Part shown: positions 12,310-20,391 of the stretch, one piece after another
Numbering within the stretch: position 1 is the first letter of the stretch
Layout of the letters: every line of letters starts with the position of its first letter
Origin: Hymenobacter sp. 5317J-9
GTDB lineage: Bacteria > Bacteroidota > Bacteroidia > Cytophagales > Hymenobacteraceae
Reading direction: 5' to 3'
Assembly (NCBI RefSeq): GCF_022921075.1
Contig: NZ_CP095050.1
Location: forward strand, 1,488,001 to 1,552,000
DNA: 64,000 bases
Translations under genes and position numbers: made by a program
Notes under the pieces: generated by a model
What the model saw: the letters and a program-made list of their open reading frames with translations, nothing else
Database searches by the model: none
Told to the model about the DNA's origin: nothing

Positions 12310-13602
12310 ATGCGCTACGCTCCCCTTGCTCCCGAGCTTTTTGTGGAAAACCGCCGCCGCTTCCGCGAGCTGCTGCCGCCGGCCTCGCTGGCCATTTTCC
12401 AGTCCAACGACATCATGCCGACCAACGCCGACGGCACCATGGCTTTCCGGCAAAACAACGACCTGTTCTACCTCAGCGGCGTCGACCAAGAGGAAAGCAT
12501 CCTCGTCATTTTTCCGGATGCGCGCCTGCCGCAGCACCGCGAAATCCTGTTCCTGAAGGAAACGTCGGAGCACATCCTCATCTGGGAAGGCTACAAGCTG
12601 ACCAAGGACGAGGCACGCCAGAACTCGGGCATCCGCACCATTATGTGGCTCGACAGCTTCAAGTCGGTGCTGCCGGCCCTGATGAACGAGGCCGAAAACG
12701 TGTACCTCAACTCCAACGAGCACATTCGGGCCGTGGTGGAGGTGGAAACGCGCGACGCCCGCTTCGTGAAAATGCTGCAAAGCCAGTACCCGCTGCACAC
12801 CTACCGCCGGGCTTCGCGCCTGCTGCACCAGCTGCGCGCCATCAAGAGCCCCGAGGAAATCCGGGTGATGCGTCAGGCCTGCGACATCACGGGCAAGGCC
12901 TTCCGCCGGCTGTTGGGCTTTGTGAAGCCGGGCGTGTGGGAGTTCGAGATTGAAGCCGAAATCGTGCACGAGTTCATGCGCAACCGCAGCCGCGGGCCGG
13001 CCTACGGCAGCATTGTGGCCAGCGGCAAAAACGCCAACGTGCTGCATTACACCACCAACGACAACCAGTGCCAGGACGGCGACGTGATTCTGCTCGACTT
13101 CGGTGCCGAGTACGCCAACTACGCCGCCGACCTCTCGCGCAGCATCCCGGTGAATGGTAAGTTTACCACGCGCCAGCGGCAGGTATACGAGTCGGTGCTG
13201 GCCGTGATGGCCTTCGCCAAAACCCGCCTCGTGGCCGGCAACGAGATTGAGGAATACCACAAGCAGGTGGGCGAGTGCATGGAGCAGGAACTCATCAAGC
13301 TTGACCTGCTGAACGCCTCCGACGTGAAAAACCAGGACCCCGCCGCGCCGCTTTACAAGAAGTATTTCATGCACGGCACCAGCCACTACCTGGGCCTCGA
13401 CGTGCACGACGTGGGTTATAAGTACCGCACTTTCGAGCCCGGCATGGTGTACACGGTAGAGCCCGGCATTTACATCCCGGAAGAGGGCCTGGGCATCCGT
13501 CTGGAGAATGATATCCTCATCACCGCCTCTGGCAACGAGGACCTGATGGCCGACATTCCGCTGCAAGCCGACACCATTGAAGACCTAATGGCGCGTGGTT
13601 GA
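12310..13602 (+). CDS. pepP: Xaa-Pro aminopeptidase (M24B)
   Basis: A 430-residue metallopeptidase that removes N-terminal residues preceding proline. The N-terminal aminopeptidase P domain covers about 1-150. The pita-bread catalytic domain shows the metal ligands in order: Asp in ILLDFGAEY, Asp in YAADLSR, His in HGTSHYLGLDVHD, Glu in VEPGIYIPEE and Glu in RLENDIL. No signal peptide is seen with the ATG at 12310, so it is cytoplasmic. A longer frame begins at 12187, but its first 41 residues run through the terminator and intergenic region and are rejected. Confidence 0.93.
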   Translation: MRYAPLAPELFVENRRRFRELLPPASLAIFQSNDIMPTNADGTMAFRQNNDLFYLSGVDQEESILVIFPDARLPQHREILFLKETSEHILIWEGYKLTKDEARQNSGIRTIMWLDSFKSVLPALMNEAENVYLNSNEHIRAVVEVETRDARFVKMLQSQYPLHTYRRASRLLHQLRAIKSPEEIRVMRQACDITGKAFRRLLGFVKPGVWEFEIEAEIVHEFMRNRSRGPAYGSIVASGKNANVLHYTTNDNQCQDGDVILLDFGAEYANYAADLSRSIPVNGKFTTRQRQVYESVLAVMAFAKTRLVAGNEIEEYHKQVGECMEQELIKLDLLNASDVKNQDPAAPLYKKYFMHGTSHYLGLDVHDVGYKYRTFEPGMVYTVEPGIYIPEEGLGIRLENDILITASGNEDLMADIPLQADTIEDLMARG

Positions 13603-13758
13603 TTTGCTGATTTTTTTAATGTGCTGATGTGCTGCGTTAAGTAGCGTAGGGCAGAAGCCACGATAAAAACAAAAGGCCAGTTCCGTGCAGGAATTGGCCT
13701 TTTTTGTGGAGTGCTGAACAACGTAACAGCACATGAGCACATTAAAAAATCAGCAAAT
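13601..13758. repeat. Long imperfect inverted repeat flanking a terminator
   Basis: The left arm 13601-13634 (GATTTGCTGAT, a T-run, then AATGTGCTGATGTGCTG) and the right arm 13727-13758 are nearly complementary. They enclose the terminator at 13671-13706. The arms touch the stop codons of the two convergent genes. The GTGCTGATGTGCTG core recurs in complement at 41478-41505, so it is probably an interspersed intergenic element. Confidence 0.65.
13671..13706. terminator. Bidirectional terminator between pepP and the DUF4252 gene
   Basis: AAAAGGCCAGTTCC pairs with GGAATTGGCCTTTT with one G-U pair around a GTGCA loop, with A-run and T-run flanks. Confidence 0.85.
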
Positions 13759-14312
13759 TATTTACCCGTGGCTTGCACAATCTGGGGCAGGTACTTGCCC
13801 AGCGCCTCCACCTGCGACTTGGTGAAGTTGCCCTGCACCGACACCAGCACGAAAGAATCGGCCACGTCGGGCAGGGTGCCCAGCGCGGCAAACTCCGACA
13901 CGCTGTTGCCGGAGCCGCGCGTGGAAATGGCGTAGTTGCTGCCCCCAAAGCCGGCCGTGGAAAGCGGGTCGTACTTGTTGTTTTGCAGGATGCCGGCGGC
14001 CTCGCCGCGCAGGCCTTCGGCGGCTAGCTCTTTGGCCGAAGTAGTGGTGGGCGCGAAGCTGATGACTTTGGCCGAGCGAATGCCGGTGATGGCGTTGGTG
14101 AGGTCGGAGCCGCCGAGCAGCTTGGCGGCTTTCACCAGGGCCAAGCGCTGCAGCAGGTCGGCCGACCATTCGGTGGTTTTAAAGCCCTCGCGGCCTTCGT
14201 ATTTCGAGAAGAACGAGGCCACGGTGCGGGCCGGGGTGCCCGGCCCGCCGGCCCGGCAGCCGGCCAGCAGCAGAATGAGAAGAAGAGCGGAGAGACGGAG
14301 CTTGGTAATCAT
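13758..14312 (-). CDS. DUF4252-like lipoprotein
   Basis: A 184-residue protein starting MITKLRLSALLLILLLAGC. This is a lipoprotein signal with LAGC lipobox, so it is probably anchored in a membrane facing the periplasm. The mature part (FFSKYEGREGFKTTEW, later FVLVSVQGNFTKSQVEALGK) resembles the DUF4252 family. No catalytic residues are evident. An in-frame ATG at 14378 would add residues that bury the signal peptide, so 14312 is used. Confidence 0.72.
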   Translation of the reverse strand: MITKLRLSALLLILLLAGCRAGGPGTPARTVASFFSKYEGREGFKTTEWSADLLQRLALVKAAKLLGGSDLTNAITGIRSAKVISFAPTTTSAKELAAEGLRGEAAGILQNNKYDPLSTAGFGGSNYAISTRGSGNSVSEFAALGTLPDVADSFVLVSVQGNFTKSQVEALGKYLPQIVQATGK

Positions 14313-14369
14313 ACAGGAGCGTTGGGGTGAAGAAGAATGCTGTGGGAATAACGGAAACCACAAAAAAAA

Positions 14370-14463
14370 GAACGTCATGCTGAGCTGGTCGAAGCATCTC
14401 TACCGGATAAGTAAATAATTACTACCGCGGTAGAGATGCTTCGACCAGCTCAGCATGACGTTC
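14370..14463. repeat. Perfect 36-bp inverted repeat, interspersed intergenic hairpin
   Basis: The left arm 14370-14405, beginning GAACGTCATGCTGAGC and ending ATCTCTACCG, is an exact reverse complement of 14428-14463, with a 22-base AT-rich loop. It lies between two minus-strand genes, 57 bases upstream of one start and 28 bases from the other stop. It resembles the arms at 36902-36991 (CATGCAGAGCG...GAAGCAT theme), which suggests a repeat family. Confidence 0.85.
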
Positions 14464-14491
14464 ATGGAGGGCCGGTTAAAACCTAAAAAGC

Positions 14492-16081
14492 CTAAAACGC
14501 TACCGAGTTAAGAAAAAATACTTCCCGGTCGCGGCCGTGCTCTACGCGCACTTTCTGGTAGCCGGTGGCCACAAACCGGCTGCCAAACCACGGCAGCAGA
14601 TCGGCCTGCGAGGTGTCGGCGGTGCGCTCCTGGGCGGGCGTGGTGCCGTCGCTGCCGGTCTGGATTTCGACCTGGCTATCGTTGGGCGCGTCGTCGGCGC
14701 GGTTTATTACCTTGTAGCGCAGCTTCTCCTCGTCGAGGTAGGCCAGCACGAGGCGGCCGTCGGGCAGGGTTTGCAGGCGCACGGCCTCTTCGAGTTCGGC
14801 CCGGCGCAGGTTTTCTACTACGAAAGTGTTGTCCCAGAGCAGGGCGCCGGAGCGGTCGAAGCCGCACACCACGGCGTGCGTGGTCTGGTAGCCGTCGAAG
14901 ATGCGCGAGCCGGCAAAGGGCGACGTGCCGAACTGGTTGCCCAGGTTGTTGAAGGGCCCGGAGTAGCTGCCGTAGCTGTTGTAACGGTAGTGGGGGTAGT
15001 ACACCTCGGCTACCAGCACGTAGCCGCCGTCGGGCTGGGGCATGAGCTCGTGCAGCAGCAGGCGGTAGTGCCAGCGCGTGGGCGCGCTGGACCGGGCCAG
15101 GCGGCGCGCGGTGCGGGCCCGCAGGCGGGCCTGTCGCGAGGGCTTGAGGTAATCGAAAAAGTGCTTCAGGTGCAGGAAATCGTAGAAGCGCAGCGGGGCC
15201 TTGGCGCCGGGCGTGGCCGGGGTCAGGTCGGTGGCAAACAGGCCCTGGGCGTAGTCGAGGCCGCGCAGCGAGTAGGTGCCCATGAGCAGGCGCGCGCTGG
15301 TGTCCTGCGGAGGCGTTACCTGGGCCGTGAGCAGGCTGCGCTCGCTCTCGGCCTGCACAAACTCGGACTTCACCAGCTGGCCGCGGTCGGTGAGCTGCTT
15401 GAGCAGCAGGCGGCTTTTGCGGCCGTTGGTCTGGCTCAGCACGTACTCGGCGCGGCGGGTGGCGGCATCGGCCACGAAGGTGAGCTGGGTGGGCAGCTGC
15501 TCATACACCGAAGGCAGGTACTGCATCTGGCCCGTGGCCACGTCGAGCAGCAGCGCCGTCACGTGCTGCTGGTCGTTGAGCAGCACCGTGGCAAACAGGC
15601 GGCTGTCGAGGGCCTTGAGCTCCACCACTTCGCGGCTTAGCTTGGTATCGAACTGCTGGGTGCGCACTTCGCCCAGGCGCCCGCTGTAGGCGGCGGCCCA
15701 CAGCCGACCGGTGTTGCTATGCGAAGTAAACAGCGCGTATACCGTGGTGCCCTCAGCACACATGCGCGTGAAGTCGAACTCGGTGGGCACGTCCAAAGGG
15801 GTTTCCTGGCGCAGGCGCAGGGTGCTGTCGTACTGCTGAAAGGAAAACTTGGTCTTGTTGGACAGCAGCTTTTCGCGGCCCACCAGCAGCACCACCGTGC
15901 TGTCGGCGGGCACGGCCTGCACGTGCACCTCGCTGTCGCTGGGTTCGAGCGGCAGCTCAGTGCGGGCCGTTTGGCGCGGGGCATTGGGCGGCGGGGCCTG
16001 CCCGCGCTTCTGGGCCAGCGCGGGGGGAGCGGCCGCCAGCGCCCAGCCCCAAATCAGCAGAAAAATATAGCGGAGTGTCAT
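14492..16081 (-). CDS. Large secreted protein of unknown function
   Basis: A 529-residue protein with a signal peptide (MTLRYIFLLIWGWALAAAPP, then ALAQ; about 1-24). The mature protein alternates short beta-rich segments with charged linkers, for example VVLLVGREKLLS, ALFTSHSNTGRLW, VLAYLDEEKLRYKVI, AYLDEE and FVATGYQKV. This pattern suggests repeated beta-propeller-like blades, though no signature is definite. A Tyr/Gly/Asn-rich loop (YPHYRYNSYGSYSGPFNN) lies near residue 380. I recognise no family. An in-frame ATG at 16153 is rejected because it lies upstream of the signal peptide. Confidence 0.65.
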   Translation of the reverse strand: MTLRYIFLLIWGWALAAAPPALAQKRGQAPPPNAPRQTARTELPLEPSDSEVHVQAVPADSTVVLLVGREKLLSNKTKFSFQQYDSTLRLRQETPLDVPTEFDFTRMCAEGTTVYALFTSHSNTGRLWAAAYSGRLGEVRTQQFDTKLSREVVELKALDSRLFATVLLNDQQHVTALLLDVATGQMQYLPSVYEQLPTQLTFVADAATRRAEYVLSQTNGRKSRLLLKQLTDRGQLVKSEFVQAESERSLLTAQVTPPQDTSARLLMGTYSLRGLDYAQGLFATDLTPATPGAKAPLRFYDFLHLKHFFDYLKPSRQARLRARTARRLARSSAPTRWHYRLLLHELMPQPDGGYVLVAEVYYPHYRYNSYGSYSGPFNNLGNQFGTSPFAGSRIFDGYQTTHAVVCGFDRSGALLWDNTFVVENLRRAELEEAVRLQTLPDGRLVLAYLDEEKLRYKVINRADDAPNDSQVEIQTGSDGTTPAQERTADTSQADLLPWFGSRFVATGYQKVRVEHGRDREVFFLNSVAF

Positions 16082-16184
16082 GCCCGTGCGCTCAGAAAAA
16101 GCAGCTGGAAGCGCTGCCTCAAGGAGCAGCTGCCTGGCTAAAGTTACGCCCAACCGGGCCGGTTTTGTGCCCTCGCGGGGCGTT

Positions 16185-16595
16185 TTATTTCGCGCTCAGC
16201 GCCAGCACCACATCAAATTCTTCGGGGCGCACAGGCAGCACCGACAGGCGCGACTGCCGCAGCAGGGCCAGCTCGCTCAACCGCGCATCGGCCTTGAGCT
16301 GGGCCAGGCTCACGGGCCGGGCGAGGGGCCGCACGGGCCGCAGGTGCACGGCCACCCACGGCGAGCCGGCTTCGGCGGTGGCATCGGGGGCGGCGGGGGC
16401 GGCCACTTCGGCCACGCCCACCACAGCCTTTTCACTCACGCTGTGGTAAAACAGCACCAGGTCGCCGGGCTGCATCAGGTTGAGGTTGTTGCGGGCCTGG
16501 TAGTTGCGCACGCCGGTCCAAGCGGTGCCATCTTCGGCCAGAAAGGTGTTCCAGGAATACGCTTCGGGTTCGGATTTAACGAGCCAGTGTTTCAA
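16185..16595 (-). CDS. EVE domain-containing protein
   Basis: A 136-residue protein spanning one EVE (PUA-like) domain: KHWLVKSEPEAYSWNTF at the N-terminus, TAWTGVRNYQARNNL, MQPGDLVLFYHS, then GVAEV and a proline-rich loop. The ends match the THYN1/YgdL-like single-domain family. EVE domains read modified bases in DNA or RNA; the substrate here is unknown. It stands alone on the minus strand. Confidence 0.88.
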   Translation of the reverse strand: MKHWLVKSEPEAYSWNTFLAEDGTAWTGVRNYQARNNLNLMQPGDLVLFYHSVSEKAVVGVAEVAAPAAPDATAEAGSPWVAVHLRPVRPLARPVSLAQLKADARLSELALLRQSRLSVLPVRPEEFDVVLALSAK

Positions 16596-16730
16596 ATGGT
16601 AAGTGAGTAACGGAGTGAATGAGTAAGGCGGGCACCTGAATTAGCTGCCAAAGCACAAAGAAAAGCTTCGGTTCCTTGATTCAGGCTGGACCCATTTTAC
16701 ACATTTCCCCACTTACTCATTTGCCCATCA

Positions 16731-18095
16731 TCACAGCGCAAAGCCCAAGTCGAAGCTCACGATGTTGGCCTTGAGGTCGGGCCGGTCGGCGGGGCTGTAG
16801 ATGCTGGTGCCGGTTTGCTGGTAGTTGGCGTAGCGCAGGTCGAACGACTTGAGGCGCATGACGTGGGGCCGGCCCTGCGCATCCTGGCCCGGCACGCGGA
16901 AGCGCGTGATGCCGTACACCGGCGAGTAACGCAGCCCCAGGCCGATTTTGTTGGCCGAAAACGCCGCCAGGTCATAATCCGACGTGTAAAACTCGTCGCT
17001 GACGGAGTGCTGCGCGAAGGGCGCAAAGTAGGTAGCTGCCGTCTGGGTGTGGTAGCGGTAGAAGGGGTAAACGGCAAAAAACTGCGTCACCTTCACCGGC
17101 AATTCCACTTCAAACGTGTGGGCCCGAATGCCGAAATTGTCGTTGTAGAAGCGGTAGAAGCCGCGCACCTGCACCAGGTCGGTGGCGTAGTAGTTCAGCC
17201 GCAGGCTCACGGGGTACTTGAAACGGGAACGGGGCAGGTTTTCGACCCGGGCCGCCGTAGGAAAGCGCGTAGAGAAGTCGCCGCCCAGCGTGGGCGCCGT
17301 ATTGGCCACGGGGTTGTCGCGGAAATACACCCGGTGAAAGGGCGTGCTCAGCAGGCCGTTTTGCGACACCAGCTCGGTGCTCACGGCCGCTTGCAGCCGC
17401 TTGGTGAGCACCTGCGAATAGGTGGCGGTGAGGTTGTAGGTCTGGCGCTGGTCGGAGCCGTAGTCGCCCTTGCCGGTGGTGGAGCCTGGCGAATAGCCTT
17501 TGCGCAGCTCCAGTGGCATAATCAGCGTCACGCGGTCAAAAAACACCTGGCCGGCCAGGCTCAGTTGGCGGTTGCCGTCGCGCGAGGTTTTGGCGAAAGA
17601 GGCGGCCACGTTAGTGGAGAAGTAGTCGTACTCCTTCGAAACGCCTGCGCCCACGCCCCAGATGGTGCCGGTGTACTTGTGCTCGCGGGAGTAGCCAAAG
17701 TCGCCGTGGTAGCGCACGTCGTGGCTCGACGGCGTGCTCAGCGCAAAGTCGATGCGGTCGGTCGAGGCCGAGGCGTAGAAGTCGGCGCCCACGTTGGCCG
17801 TGAGGCGGCTCACGGTATCCAGCGGCACGTTCACGATGATGGCGGGCGGCACGTCGGTGAGCTGCTGGGTGCCGCGCCCACCTTCCACGGCGCCGTGGCT
17901 GCCGTCCTGCTGGTAATAGCCGCCAATGATGTCGATGGTCGTCTCGTCGGTGGCCCGGTTGGTGGGCACCGATGGGCTCACCGGCGCCCCGTAGCCGTCG
18001 ATGCGGTTGGGGTTTTGGGTGGTGCCGGGGTTGGTTTGCGCCAGGGCCGGAGTAGCCAGTGTGGCCAAGGCCAGAAGAGTGAGGAGGTGCTTCAC
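16731..18095 (-). CDS. DUF3570-like outer membrane barrel protein
   Basis: A 454-residue protein with a GTG start at 18095 and a signal peptide (KHLLTLLALATLATPALAQ). The mature part is a predicted beta-barrel with many aromatic-ending strands and the early TTIDIIGGYYQQDGS, YHGDFGYSREHKY and YDYFSTNVAASFAKTSRDGN typical of DUF3570. It is the last gene of a four-gene unit (thioredoxin-like, ApbE-like, DUF4266, DUF3570) that recurs in other Gram-negative bacteria. A longer in-frame extension to 18566 overlaps the DUF4266 gene and is rejected. It probably forms the outer membrane component of this unit; its cargo is unknown. Confidence 0.78.
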   Translation of the reverse strand: MKHLLTLLALATLATPALAQTNPGTTQNPNRIDGYGAPVSPSVPTNRATDETTIDIIGGYYQQDGSHGAVEGGRGTQQLTDVPPAIIVNVPLDTVSRLTANVGADFYASASTDRIDFALSTPSSHDVRYHGDFGYSREHKYTGTIWGVGAGVSKEYDYFSTNVAASFAKTSRDGNRQLSLAGQVFFDRVTLIMPLELRKGYSPGSTTGKGDYGSDQRQTYNLTATYSQVLTKRLQAAVSTELVSQNGLLSTPFHRVYFRDNPVANTAPTLGGDFSTRFPTAARVENLPRSRFKYPVSLRLNYYATDLVQVRGFYRFYNDNFGIRAHTFEVELPVKVTQFFAVYPFYRYHTQTAATYFAPFAQHSVSDEFYTSDYDLAAFSANKIGLGLRYSPVYGITRFRVPGQDAQGRPHVMRLKSFDLRYANYQQTGTSIYSPADRPDLKANIVSFDLGFAL

Positions 18096-18115
18096 AAGAT
18101 AAAAATTATCAGCGG

Positions 18116-18367
18116 CTAATTGCAGCCGCAGCCGCCGCCTACTTTGCCGCCGTTGGCGCCACCGGCGCCTTCGCGGTAGCTCTCGAAATTGGTTTCCGGG
18201 GTTTCCACGGTTTTGCTGGCCAGCTTCATGTCCTCGTCGTTGAGGTACACTTTCTGGTAAGCCGCCACCGACACGCAGCTGGGCAGCGCCGCGCCCAGCG
18301 GAAACAGCACCAGGGCCAAGGCCAGGCGCGGGCGGGAGAGGAGCAAGGAGTTTTTCACAACAGGCAA
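18116..18367 (-). CDS. DUF4266 small lipoprotein
   Basis: An 83-residue protein. The N-terminal hydrophobic segment ends in a lipobox (ALPSC). It is followed by VAAYQKVYLNDEDMKLA, the short conserved core of DUF4266, and a Gly-rich tail ending GGGCGCN with two Cys. It lies 20 bases upstream of the DUF3570 gene and 9 bases downstream of the ApbE-like gene, all on the minus strand. The tail Cys pair could bind metal or be a target of the thioredoxin-like neighbour; this is speculation. An internal GTG near 18355 is an alternative start. Confidence 0.8.
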   Translation of the reverse strand: MPVVKNSLLLSRPRLALALVLFPLGAALPSCVSVAAYQKVYLNDEDMKLASKTVETPETNFESYREGAGGANGGKVGGGCGCN

Positions 18368-18376
18368 TACGATAAA

Positions 18377-19420
18377 TCAGGGACGGGTGGCGGTGCTGCC
18401 GTGATAATAATTGAGCTGCATGCCTTTGGAAACCAGCGTGCGGTTGTCGTCGGTTATCAACGTGCAGTCCACGTTTTTGAGTCCGTTGATGAACGCCAAA
18501 CCGGCGGTTGGGCCTTTCACGAAGACGACTTCGTCCAATCCATCGGCCAATTCCACGTCGGGGCAAATAATGGTGACCGAACGCAGGCCCACCGACGGGT
18601 AGCCGGTGTGCGGGTTGATGATGTGCCCGTACACCTGCCCGCCCACCGTGAAATACTGCTCGTAGTTGCCGGCCGTCACCACGGCCACGTCGGTCACGTC
18701 AATCCAGGCGGCCACGCTGCGCGGGTGGTCGGGGTCACCGATGGCCACGCGCCAGAGCGAGCCGTCGGCCTGCCGGCCCCAGCAGTAGATGTCGCCCGAG
18801 CCGTTCATAAGCCCGCCTTTGATGCCCATTTTATCGAGCACCTGCTTGGCGCGGCGCAGGCCATAGCCCTGCAGAATGCCCGCCAAGTTGATGCGCATGC
18901 CTTTTTCGGGCAGGAAAACCGTATGCTGCGCGGCGTCGAGCTTGATTTTCTGCCAGCCGATGCGCCGCACCGAAGCCCGCACCGTAGCCGAGTCGGGCAG
19001 GCTGGCGTGCGCCTGTCGGTCAAACTTATACAGCTTGTCGGCGCTGGCGAAGGTGATGTCGAAGGCGCCGTCGCTGAGCTGGGACAAGCGCAGCGTGCGG
19101 TTTATCAGGTCAAATGTTTCCTGAGACACCGCCACGGGCTTGATGCCCGCCATGCGGTTGATGCGCACCACTTCCGACGTCGAATCCCAGAACGACATGA
19201 GCCGGTCGATGCGCCGCACTTCAAGCAGGCCAGCCCGTAGGGCCCGCTGCCCGGCCGAGTCGTTCTCGGCCACCACCGTGAAGGTGAAATGCGAGCCCAT
19301 GAGGTGGGCGCTACGCGTAAACGTGTGGCGCGGCGGCGCCGTCTGGGCGCGGCCGGGCCCGGCGCTCAGCAGCAAAAGACTCCAGAAGCAGAAAAGAAAC
19401 AGGCCCGATGGTGTTCGCAT
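18377..19420 (-). CDS. ApbE-like FAD:protein FMN transferase, divergent active site
   Basis: A 347-residue exported protein with a signal peptide (MRTPSGLFLFCFWSLLLLSA..., cleavage after GRAQ). ApbE landmarks are visible but altered. INLAGILQGYG stands where DLGGIAKGYA is usual. HIINPHTGYP has Asn for the usual Asp. ADGLDEVVFVKGP has Glu where ApbE proteins carry the Mg-binding Thr of ADAxxT. ApbE enzymes attach FMN to periplasmic proteins. Here the changes may mean altered or lost chemistry. The start at 19420 is chosen over 19459 for the signal peptide. It lies between the thioredoxin-like and DUF4266 genes. Confidence 0.85.
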   Translation of the reverse strand: MRTPSGLFLFCFWSLLLLSAGPGRAQTAPPRHTFTRSAHLMGSHFTFTVVAENDSAGQRALRAGLLEVRRIDRLMSFWDSTSEVVRINRMAGIKPVAVSQETFDLINRTLRLSQLSDGAFDITFASADKLYKFDRQAHASLPDSATVRASVRRIGWQKIKLDAAQHTVFLPEKGMRINLAGILQGYGLRRAKQVLDKMGIKGGLMNGSGDIYCWGRQADGSLWRVAIGDPDHPRSVAAWIDVTDVAVVTAGNYEQYFTVGGQVYGHIINPHTGYPSVGLRSVTIICPDVELADGLDEVVFVKGPTAGLAFINGLKNVDCTLITDDNRTLVSKGMQLNYYHGSTATRP

Positions 19421-19506
19421 GGGGTAGGGTGCGGGGCTTGTCCCCGCCCGTGGCGGCACGAATAAATAAAATGGAGCGAACAGCGAGCGGAGGAAAGCCC
19501 GCGCCC

Positions 19507-20157
19507 TTATAGCGTGGGCACCACCTTCTTCAAGTACGCCTCGAAGGCCGTGGGGCCGCCGGCGATGTAGCCGGTTTTGGCCAACACCTTACCCTCGGGT
19601 GAAATCACCACGGCCAGCGGAAACTCGCCCTCGCGGTTGAGCTGGGCTGCGGCCGCTTCGTTGAGCTTGAGCTGGGCGGCGCTGGGCTGGTTGCGCTTCT
19701 GGCGCGGGAAGTCGAAGTGGGCCAGCACCAGCTTGTCTTTGGCGTAGGCCGCGAACTCGGGCTTGGCAAACACTTCCTGCTCGTACATGATGCAGGGCTT
19801 GCACCAGTCGGAACCCGAAAAAACGGCCAGGATGGGCCGGTTGGTTGCATTGGCCTGGGCCTGGGCGGCGCCCAGGTCGGCCAGCCAGCCAGCGGCTTCC
19901 AGGCTGGCGGCAGGTGCCGGCGCAGAAGCCGCCTGCACGGCCTGCGGCGCCGAGGCCACCGGCGAGGTGGGTTGCGGGGCCACCGCCAGGCCCGTGGCTT
20001 TGGTTTTGCTCACGGTGCCGTCGGCGGCCGTGGTTTTGGCCTTCAGCTTGTCGTTTTTGGCCTTCAGGGTGGTTTTTTGGGCAAAAGCCGGGCTGATGCT
20101 CAGGACCAGGCCCAACGTGAAGGCCGGCAGCGTGCGGTGGAACGTGCGGAATGACAT
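19507..20157 (-). CDS. Periplasmic thioredoxin-like protein of the DUF4266/DUF3570/ApbE unit
   Basis: A 216-residue protein with a signal peptide (1-26, ending AFAQ), a Lys/Thr then Ala/Pro-rich linker to about residue 88, and a thioredoxin-fold domain. The domain carries SDWCKPC as the redox site, with MYEQEVFAKPEF after it and GEFPLAVVISPEGK with the cis-Pro. It is the first gene of the minus-strand unit, 86 bases before the ApbE-like gene. It probably acts as a thiol oxidoreductase on periplasmic partners, perhaps the Cys-tailed DUF4266 protein; the partner is an inference. Confidence 0.85.
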   Translation of the reverse strand: MSFRTFHRTLPAFTLGLVLSISPAFAQKTTLKAKNDKLKAKTTAADGTVSKTKATGLAVAPQPTSPVASAPQAVQAASAPAPAASLEAAGWLADLGAAQAQANATNRPILAVFSGSDWCKPCIMYEQEVFAKPEFAAYAKDKLVLAHFDFPRQKRNQPSAAQLKLNEAAAAQLNREGEFPLAVVISPEGKVLAKTGYIAGGPTAFEAYLKKVVPTL

Positions 20158-20391
20158 AGGAGAAGAAATAAGGGAATGAGGCTTGAAGAACAGCCAGCTG
20201 CCGCCGTAAGGTTCTTACGGGCGGCCCCGGCCACGGTTGGCCCCTTGGCAACGACTGTGCCGCGCTTCCGCAAAGGAGTTTGGCCCACATGAACGCGCCG
20301 TGAACTTCCGGCCGAAGCGCCGCTCATTCCCGGGAAGGAATCGCCGAATGAAGGCATACGCCCAGACGGGCTGAGCCCGTGGCTCCGTGGC

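Noticed and set aside
16605..16725. Inverted AATGAGTAAG / CTTACTCATT words as a terminator
   Set aside because: Arms are only 10 bp, about 65 bases apart with no T-run; they may be another intergenic repeat but the support is weak.
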